NCBI GenBank assembly: GCA_910574635.1
Contig: CAJTCG010000007.1
Span: 62,001-126,000 of the forward strand
Direction of reading: 5' to 3'
Source of the DNA: Oscillospiraceae bacterium
Lineage (GTDB): Bacteria; Bacillota; Clostridia; Oscillospirales; Oscillospiraceae
DNA: 64,000 bases
Positions within the stretch are counted from its first letter, which is position 1. Each line of letters begins with the position of its first letter. The position numbers and the translations under genes were made by a program. This document shows, in pieces, positions 58,774 to 64,000 of this stretch. The notes under the pieces are model-generated. The model worked only from the letters and a program-made list of their open reading frames with translations, did no database searches and was not told the DNA's origin.

Positions 58774-60502
58774 CGCGATTTGCTTACAGGCCGTCGCGGG
58801 GGAGCTGCGCCCCCAGCTTCTGGGCCTCCGGGTGGACAAGGTCCAGCAGCCCGCCCGGGACCAGGTGGTCCTCCTTTTCCGGGGAAAGCGCCTGCTGCTG
58901 AACGCCGGGGCGGGCGCCCCCCGCCTCCAGCTGACGGAGATTCTCCGGGACAACCCGGCGGAGCCCCCCATGTTCTGCATGCTCCTCCGGAAGCACCTCT
59001 CCGGGGCCCGGGTGGCGGGCCTCACCCAGCCGCCCCTGGAACGGCTGGTGAAAATTGAGTTCGACGCCTCCGACGAGCTGGGCCGGGCGGGGAGGCGGAC
59101 GCTGGTGCTGGAGGCCATGGGCCGCAGGTCCAACCTGATTCTGCTGGACGGGGAGGGCCGGGTCATCGACAGCCTCCGCCGGGTGGACGCGGACATGTCC
59201 GCCGCGCGGCAGGTGCTGCCGGGCCTCTTTTACCAGCCCCCCGCCTCCACGGGGCGGCTTCCCTTCCTGGAGGAGACGGAGGCGGGCTTTGCCGCCCGCT
59301 TCACCGCGGCGGCGGCGGAGAAGACCCTGGACGCCTTCCTGCTGGACCAGTACTTCGGCCTCTCCCCCCTCATGGCCCGGGAGCTCGCCTTCCAGGCCGC
59401 GGGGGATGTGGACGCCCGGGTCTTCCAGATGGGGGGCCCCGGCCCTTTGTGGCGGGCTTTGGAGGACTTCCAGAACCGGGTCCGGGAGGAGCGCTTTACC
59501 CCCGTCTGCTTCCTCCGGGACGGCAAGCCCCTGGACTTCGCCTGCGTGCCCGTGGGCCAGTACGGCGGGGCGGCGGAGTGTGTGGCCTATCCCAGCTTTT
59601 CCGCCCTGCTGGACGCCTTCTATGAGGCCCGGGAAAAGCAGGAGCGGGCCCGCCAGCGGGGAGCGGACCTCCTCCGGGCGGCCTCGACGGCCCGGGACCG
59701 CCTCCGGCGGAAGCTGGCCCTCCAGGAAAAGGAGTACGCGGCCACCCAGGACCGGGACAAGCTCCGCATCCAGGGGGACCTGATCACCGCCAACCTCTAC
59801 CGGATGGAGCGGGGACAATCCCGGCTGGAATGCGAGAACTACTACGAGGCGGGCGCCCCAACGTCTATCCCCCTGGACCCCCTGCTGACCCCCCAGCAGA
59901 ACGCCGCCAAGTACTACAAGCGCTACGCCAAGGCCAAGACGGCGGAGAAATACCTCCGGGAGCAGATGGACCTGGCCCGGCGGGATTTGGAGTATCTGGA
60001 AAGCGTCCTGGCGGAAATCGCCCAGGCGGAGACGGAGGCAGACTACCTGGACATCCGCGCCGAGCTCCGGGAGGCGGGTTTCCTCAAAAAGCAGGGCAGG
60101 GGGAAAAAGGAAAAATCCCGCCCCGCCGCCCCCTGGGAGTTTTGCACCTCCTCGGGCCTCCGGGTGCTGGCGGGCCGGAACAACCGCCAGAACGACAAGC
60201 TGACCTTGAAGGACGCGGACCGCCGGGACCTCTGGCTCCACACCCAGAAGATCCACGGCTCCCACGTCATCCTCCGCTGCGCCGGGCGGACCCCGTCGGA
60301 GGAGGATATTGCCGAGGCGGCCATGGTTGCCGCCTGGTTCTCCCAGGCCCGGGAGAGCGGGAACGTGCCGGTGGACTATACGGAGGTCCGAAACGTGAAA
60401 AAGCCCGCCGGGGCCCGGCCGGGCATGGTGATTTACACGACCTGCCGCACGGTGAACGTCACGCCGGAGGAGGCCGCCGTGGAGCGGCTTCGGGCAAAGT
60501 GA
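58763..60502 (+). CDS. rqcH: NFACT/RqcH ribosome quality-control protein
   Basis: 579 residues in the standard order: NFACT-N (LRPQLLGLRVDKVQQPARDQ), helix-hairpin-helix region, a long coiled coil (EKQERARQRGADLLRAASTA, AKTAEKYLREQMDLARRDLE), and the C-terminal NFACT-R domain (VLAGRNNRQNDKLTLKDADR, DLWLHTQKIHGSHVILRCAG). RqcH recruits Ala-tRNA to stalled 50S subunits and extends nascent chains with alanine tails; older annotation is fibronectin-binding protein. It is the last gene of the operon with rsmA and mrnC, followed by a hairpin. Confidence 0.92.
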   Translation: MAIDAICLQAVAGELRPQLLGLRVDKVQQPARDQVVLLFRGKRLLLNAGAGAPRLQLTEILRDNPAEPPMFCMLLRKHLSGARVAGLTQPPLERLVKIEFDASDELGRAGRRTLVLEAMGRRSNLILLDGEGRVIDSLRRVDADMSAARQVLPGLFYQPPASTGRLPFLEETEAGFAARFTAAAAEKTLDAFLLDQYFGLSPLMARELAFQAAGDVDARVFQMGGPGPLWRALEDFQNRVREERFTPVCFLRDGKPLDFACVPVGQYGGAAECVAYPSFSALLDAFYEAREKQERARQRGADLLRAASTARDRLRRKLALQEKEYAATQDRDKLRIQGDLITANLYRMERGQSRLECENYYEAGAPTSIPLDPLLTPQQNAAKYYKRYAKAKTAEKYLREQMDLARRDLEYLESVLAEIAQAETEADYLDIRAELREAGFLKKQGRGKKEKSRPAAPWEFCTSSGLRVLAGRNNRQNDKLTLKDADRRDLWLHTQKIHGSHVILRCAGRTPSEEDIAEAAMVAAWFSQARESGNVPVDYTEVRNVKKPAGARPGMVIYTTCRTVNVTPEEAAVERLRAK

Positions 60503-60513
60503 GGACGCGGGAA

Positions 60514-60551
60514 GAAGGGCTCCGGCCGGCTTTTGCCGGGCGGAGCCCTTC
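60514..60551 (+). terminator. Terminator after rqcH
   Basis: GAAGGGCTCCGGCCGGC pairs with GCCGGGCGGAGCCCTTC across a TTTT loop, 60514-60551. No long T-run follows, so efficiency is uncertain. Confidence 0.7.
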
Positions 60552-60637
60552 TGTGGATCTTTTCAGACTGTCAATTTTTAACGAAGGGCATGAATCCGCC
60601 GCCGCCTCTCCCCAGCGGGAGGCAGGGGCTGTTCCCC

Positions 60638-61897
60638 CTATCTCCGGGCCGCCTGGACAGCCCGAAGGGCCGTCACCAACGCCGGCTCTCCCGCCGGAGA
60701 GAGGATGTCCGGCGTGGTGCCCGCCTCCTCGCTGCTGCTGCCGTCCGGGTTCAGGCCGTACATCATCGTGTACTGGATTAAAATGCCGCTGTTGGGAAGG
60801 CGCATCATCACCGGATCCAGGGCTCCGATGCCGTCTCCGCCGGTCCGGCTTCCCACCAGGGTGGCAAAGCCTGTTGTCTGGCAGAACACCGCGAACGACT
60901 CGCTGGCGGAGTAGACCATGGGCCCCACCAGCAGCCACACCCGGCCATGGAACGCCGCCCGCTTTGCTGCCGGTTCCACCCGGAGGGTGCTCTCCACAAA
61001 ATGAGTGGCGGCCTCCAGGCCCTGCCGCTCCAGCTTGGGCAGCTCCGGCAGCTCCGCGATGGGATGCAGGTCCGAGGGGGCGAATACATTGTCGATGTAA
61101 GGCCGGTTGTTCTCGCTGTCCGCCAGCAGGGCGTAGTTCGTGCAGGACAGGGGTTCGTCCGCCAGCGGAGCCGTCAGCAGGTCCTGCCAGTAGCCCTCGT
61201 TTCCGCCGCTGTTGTCCGTCAGGTCGATGATGAGGTCCGTGCAGTCCCCGGCGGCGTCGTAGAAGTCCCGGATGGCCTGGGCCTCTTTTTGGTAGTCCGG
61301 GTCATAGTCCACCAGGAAGCTGTCCACCTTCAAATAGGCGACTCCCGCTTCCGGCAGGAGGAGGGTGTGAAGATTCTCCCCCGCCTCGCCGCCGCTCCAG
61401 GAGCCGCCGCCCTCGTCTCCCAGTGCGTCCAGATAGGCTTGCAGCGTTTTGTAGGATTCCTCCGAGGCTTCGATAAGCTCCTTCCACCGCTCCCGGCCGG
61501 TGGTGTCCTCCGTCCGGCACCAGTCCAGCATCCCCCGGTAGTCCTCCGGCTCGATGATCCAGAGGTGCCCATAGGGCCCCAGGCGGTAGAGGGAGCTGTA
61601 AACGGCGGAGTAAAAGGCCTGGTCGCTGTCGTTTTCAAGAATCGTCTTCCGGTAATCCGCAAAGACCTCCTCCGCCGGGTCCTCCGGGTTCTCCCGGTCG
61701 TGAACGCCCAGGCAGAGATAGCTGTCCTTCAGGGTTTTCACAAAGTAGTCGTAGTCCTCCAGCCGCTGCTCCGGGGTCAGACCCAGGGCGTTTTTCAGGG
61801 CCGGGTCCCAGTTGCCGTCCGGCTCCGCCGCCGGGGCGGCGCAGGCGCTCAAAAGCAGGCAGAGGACCAGGGTCAGGGAAATCCATACGCGTTTCAT
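60638..61897 (-). CDS. S41-family peptidase lipoprotein
   Basis: 419 residues with a lipoprotein signal (MKRVWISLTLVLCLLLSAC). The C-terminal domain is tail-specific-protease-like: DLIIDLTDNSGGNEGYWQDL, LLVGPMVYSASESFAVFCQT (catalytic Ser in YSASES) and TLVGSRTGGDGIGALDPVMM. The catalytic Lys seen in CtpA is not obvious and no PDZ domain is visible, as in the tricorn-core-like or non-PDZ S41 group. It may process cell-envelope substrates. The start follows AAAAGGAG. The upstream region has repeats of CTTACGAA. Confidence 0.8.
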   Translation of the reverse strand: MKRVWISLTLVLCLLLSACAAPAAEPDGNWDPALKNALGLTPEQRLEDYDYFVKTLKDSYLCLGVHDRENPEDPAEEVFADYRKTILENDSDQAFYSAVYSSLYRLGPYGHLWIIEPEDYRGMLDWCRTEDTTGRERWKELIEASEESYKTLQAYLDALGDEGGGSWSGGEAGENLHTLLLPEAGVAYLKVDSFLVDYDPDYQKEAQAIRDFYDAAGDCTDLIIDLTDNSGGNEGYWQDLLTAPLADEPLSCTNYALLADSENNRPYIDNVFAPSDLHPIAELPELPKLERQGLEAATHFVESTLRVEPAAKRAAFHGRVWLLVGPMVYSASESFAVFCQTTGFATLVGSRTGGDGIGALDPVMMRLPNSGILIQYTMMYGLNPDGSSSEEAGTTPDILSPAGEPALVTALRAVQAARR

Positions 61898-61996
61898 AAA
61901 ATCGTCTCCTTTTTCCTTCGGCGGCGTCCCGCTGCTTCCCTATACGGGACAGCGCCTGGGTTTCCCTCAGGGTAACAGAAAAATCTTACGAACGGC

Positions 61997-62026
61997 TTGA
62001 CAAAATCCTTACGAATTTCTTACAAT
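61997..62026 (+). promoter_or_regulatory. Plus-strand promoter inside a repeat array
   Basis: TTGACA at 61997-62002, 18-nt spacer, TACAAT at 62021-62026. It is overlapped by the repeats CTTACGAA (61985-61992 and 62008-62015) and CTTACAA (62019-62025), spaced 23 and 11 nt apart. On the minus strand these are TTCGTAAG repeats upstream of the S41 gene and look like binding sites for an OmpR-type regulator. No plus-strand gene follows, only a terminator at 62125. Confidence 0.45.
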
Positions 62027-62124
62027 TTCCGGCCCGGCCTCCAGTTAAGTTTTGGAAGACGGCGAACATGCGCCGCCCGTCGAAAACGCCTTTCATAAAA
62101 AATGACGGCCCCGGGGGAAACAAG

Positions 62125-62160
62125 AAGAGAGGCCAGCCTGACGGATGGCCTCTCTTTTTT
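62125..62160. terminator. Terminator adjoining the jag stop
   Basis: AAGAGAGGCCA at 62125-62135 and TGGCCTCTCTT at 62146-62156, a perfect 11-bp stem with a 10-nt loop, followed on the plus side by TTTTTT (62155-62160). It serves the minus-strand jag/yidC operon and may end a short plus-strand transcript. Confidence 0.8.
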
Positions 62161-63026
62161 CAATGCCTCTCGCCCCGGTCCGGAGCCACCACCACCCGGC
62201 GGTTGGGGTCCGCGCCGGTGGAGTAGGTGGTCACGCCCTCGAAATCCTGGAGGGCCGTGTGGATCACATGCCGCTCATAGGCGTTCATGGGCTCCAGCGT
62301 GACGCTGCGGCGGTAGCGGACCACCTTGCCCGCCACCTTCCGGGCCAGGTGCTGGAGGCTCTGCTCCCGCTTGGCCCGGTAGTTCTCCGCGTCCAGGTGG
62401 ATGCGGACCCGGGGCCCGCCGCCCCGGTTCACGGCATAGCTGGTCAGCTGCTGGATCGCGTCCAGGGTCTCGCCCCGGCGGCCGATCAGGGACCCCAGGC
62501 CCTGGCCCTCCAGGATGACCTTGTAGCGGCCCTTCTCGGGAAGGTAAACCTTCACCCCGGCGGCGCTGTCCATGTGCTCCAGAAGGCCCTTGAGGAAGGC
62601 CTTGATGGCCGCGGCCTTCTCATCGTCCACCTCCTCGCCCAGGGGAACCGGCGGCTCCTCCTGAAGGGGCTCCGGCCTGGGGGCGGGACGCTCTTTTTTC
62701 TCCGGGCGTTCCTTCTTCTCCCGGGGGAGACGCTCCCTGCGCTCGGGGCGCTCCCGTTTTTCCGGGGCGGCGGGCCGGGGCTTGGGGGGCTCTTCCCGGA
62801 CGGGCTCCGGCTTGGGGGCGGGCGGAGGGGGAAGGATTTCCTCTTCCGCCTCCGGGCCGTAGTACACGCGGATTTTCGCCGGGCAGGCGCCGAGGCCCAG
62901 GAAGCCGGACTTGGCCCGCTCCAGCACCTCCACGGACACGTCGTCCCGGTCCAGGTTCAGCTGGGCCAGGGCCTTGGAAATGGCCTCGTCCTCGTTTTTG
63001 CCCGTGACATCAATATAGTCTCTCAT
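62160..63026 (-). CDS. jag: RNA-binding protein Jag (KhpB)
   Basis: 288 residues from ATG 63026, with AAAGGTGG 8 nt upstream; the GTG at 63038 is rejected. Jag_N domain (YIDVTGKNEDEAISKALAQL), a Pro/Lys/Glu/Arg-rich linker of about 80 residues, then a KH domain (VILEGQGLGSLIGRRGETLD) and an R3H domain (NAYERHVIHTALQDFEGVTT). It forms an RNA-binding partner of KhpA and affects cell-wall growth. It is 14 nt after yidC, as in most Firmicutes near the replication origin. Confidence 0.93.
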   Translation of the reverse strand: MRDYIDVTGKNEDEAISKALAQLNLDRDDVSVEVLERAKSGFLGLGACPAKIRVYYGPEAEEEILPPPPAPKPEPVREEPPKPRPAAPEKRERPERRERLPREKKERPEKKERPAPRPEPLQEEPPVPLGEEVDDEKAAAIKAFLKGLLEHMDSAAGVKVYLPEKGRYKVILEGQGLGSLIGRRGETLDAIQQLTSYAVNRGGGPRVRIHLDAENYRAKREQSLQHLARKVAGKVVRYRRSVTLEPMNAYERHVIHTALQDFEGVTTYSTGADPNRRVVVAPDRGERH

Positions 63027-63040
63027 AACGGCTTCCACCT

Positions 63041-64000
63041 TTACGTTTCGTCATAGCGGTCCGGCTTGTAGGCCCGGCCCCTGGCGTAGGGCCTGTCCCC
63101 CACCCGGCCGGCCTCCGTGGTGGAGGCGCCCGCCTTGGCGGCTTTGGCGGCCTTGGCGTCCCGGGCGGCCTTCTGCTTTTCCTTCAGGGTCTGCTTCTGG
63201 GCGGCCTGCTGGCGCTGCTGCTCCTGGAGGACCTTGGCCTCCTCCATTTTCCGCTTCCGCTCCGCCTGGCGGGCCTCATAGCGGGCGTTCTCCTCTTCCT
63301 CCAGCCTCTTGTTGAAGAAGGCGCCCATGAAGTACTCCTGCACGGCGGCAAAGGCGCTCTGGGCAATCCAGTACACGCCCAGGGCCGCGGGCATGGTGAA
63401 GGCGATATACACGGAGAACAGGGGCATGAACATCATCATGCGGTTGGCGCTGGCGGCGGAGGGGTCCGTCTGGGGCTGGTGCTTCATGGTGATCTTGGTC
63501 ATGAGCCACTGGCTGCCGCCGGCGATGATGGGAATGAGGATCAGGCCGATGGCGGCCCAGGTGAAGGTGAAGCCCGTCACCATGCTCCAGGGGTTGGCCG
63601 CCATGTCCAGCCCGAAGGAGGTGTAGTTCAAGTTGATCCACCCGGGCACCGACTGCCCCACCTCGGGAAGCTCCGAGGCGATGGTCTTGACCAGGTTGAT
63701 CTGCCCGTAGGGCAGCAGCTGGGTAATCCCATCCCGGACAATGGCGGCTCCGTCCTTCATCTGCACGATGCTGGCGACGTCCAGCCCGGCGCCGGTCACG
63801 GCGTCCACCATCTGCTGCACCACGTCCTGGCTCAGCATCATGAAGTGGGTGATGGGCTGGCGGATGATGGAGTACAGGGCCAGCAGGATGGGGAAGGGGA
63901 GCAGGCTCCACAGGCACCCGGACATGGGGTTGATCCCCTCCTCGGCGTAGAGCTTCTGCATTTCCTCGGCCTGTTTGGTCTGGTTGTTGGCGTACTTTTT
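63041..64000 (-). CDS. yidC: Membrane insertase YidC/Oxa1, C-terminal part (partial)
   Basis: 320 codons to the right edge; the 5' end lies outside. The visible part has the cytoplasmic loop ending KLYAEEGINPMSGCLWSLLP, membrane helices (PFPILLALYSIIRQPITHFM, TFTWAAIGLILIPIIAGGSQ, MPLFSVYIAFTMPAALGVYW) and a basic, Lys/Gln/Ala-rich C-terminal tail of about 90 residues (KVLQEQQRQQAAQKQTLKEK). It inserts membrane proteins such as ATP synthase subunit c. The order yidC then jag suggests rnpA and rpmH lie beyond the window. Confidence 0.93.
   Translation of the reverse strand, partial: KKYANNQTKQAEEMQKLYAEEGINPMSGCLWSLLPFPILLALYSIIRQPITHFMMLSQDVVQQMVDAVTGAGLDVASIVQMKDGAAIVRDGITQLLPYGQINLVKTIASELPEVGQSVPGWINLNYTSFGLDMAANPWSMVTGFTFTWAAIGLILIPIIAGGSQWLMTKITMKHQPQTDPSAASANRMMMFMPLFSVYIAFTMPAALGVYWIAQSAFAAVQEYFMGAFFNKRLEEEENARYEARQAERKRKMEEAKVLQEQQRQQAAQKQTLKEKQKAARDAKAAKAAKAGASTTEAGRVGDRPYARGRAYKPDRYDET

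Noticed and set aside
1-64000. CRISPR array, rRNA genes or intact prophage
   Set aside because: No regularly spaced repeats, no rRNA-like sequence and no set of phage structural genes were seen.

Overview
The window looks like chromosomal DNA of a GC-rich, anaerobic gut-type Clostridia, most likely Oscillospiraceae (Flavonifractor, Oscillibacter or Lawsonibacter relatives). This is inferred from the Firmicutes gene repertoire (BceRSAB-type module, DnaD/DnaI-like primosome genes, Mini-RNase III, RqcH, Jag/YidC), the abundance of ferredoxin-linked oxidoreductases, Shine-Dalgarno sites of the AAGGAGG type and strong G/C third-position bias. Taxonomy was not tested by a search.

Layout. 1-13.6 kb is one tightly packed plus-strand catabolic operon: sugar isomerase tail, Zn-dependent dehydrogenase, D-2-hydroxyacid dehydrogenase, FGGY kinase, class II aldolase, DUF1152-like protein, adenine-deaminase-type amidohydrolase, IorAB-type 2-oxoacid:ferredoxin oxidoreductase, an unrecognised protein, and a three-subunit molybdenum hydroxylase of the xanthine dehydrogenase family. 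13.9-17.9 kb holds a tocopherol-cyclase-like gene followed by a graveyard of mobile-element remnants (truncated DUF4143 ATPase, broken tyrosine integrase, two IS5-type remnants, serine recombinase piece, a frameshifted conjugative-element gene). 17.9-22.4 kb is a Bce-type two-component/ABC transporter module with a recognisable operator. 22.7-31.7 kb has two ECF sigma/anti-sigma pairs, two unrecognised proteins, a methyl-accepting chemotaxis protein and a stalk-domain protein. Two ECF-like promoters with identical spacing precede the second sigma gene and the stalk-domain gene.

31.7-36.3 kb (minus strand) encodes a branched-chain aminotransferase and a four-subunit VOR-type ketoacid:ferredoxin oxidoreductase with a P-loop ATPase, divergent from a GntR/FCD regulator. 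37.5-45.6 kb has a CstA transporter, a ParB-like protein, a VanW protein, a TVP38-like membrane protein, and the helicase loader and DnaD primosome genes. 45.6-45.8 kb contains a probable small RNA or leader with its own consensus promoter. 45.9-48.2 kb has a methionine gamma-lyase-family protein, a HAD phosphatase and tRNA-Ser(GGA).

48.3-50.2 kb is a two-gene operon (NifU-like scaffold plus GGGtGRT protein) of unknown function, driven by a near-perfect promoter whose spacer contains a LacI-type palindrome. It is followed by a terminator running straight into a truncated rubredoxin. 50.4-52.6 kb holds a LacI regulator with a downstream lipoprotein. 52.7-53.3 kb is a queT gene behind a structured leader that may be a preQ1 riboswitch. 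53.3-60.5 kb contains a nitroreductase, a third ECF/anti-sigma pair, a CatA-like acetyltransferase, rsmA, a small membrane protein, mrnC and rqcH. 60.6-64 kb, on the minus strand, has an S41 peptidase lipoprotein, jag and the 3' part of yidC, which usually lies near the replication origin.

No CRISPR array, rRNA gene or intact prophage was seen. The best candidates for undescribed biology are the mixed sugar/purine operon, the GGGtGRT operon and its operator, the 45.7 kb small RNA, and the queT leader.
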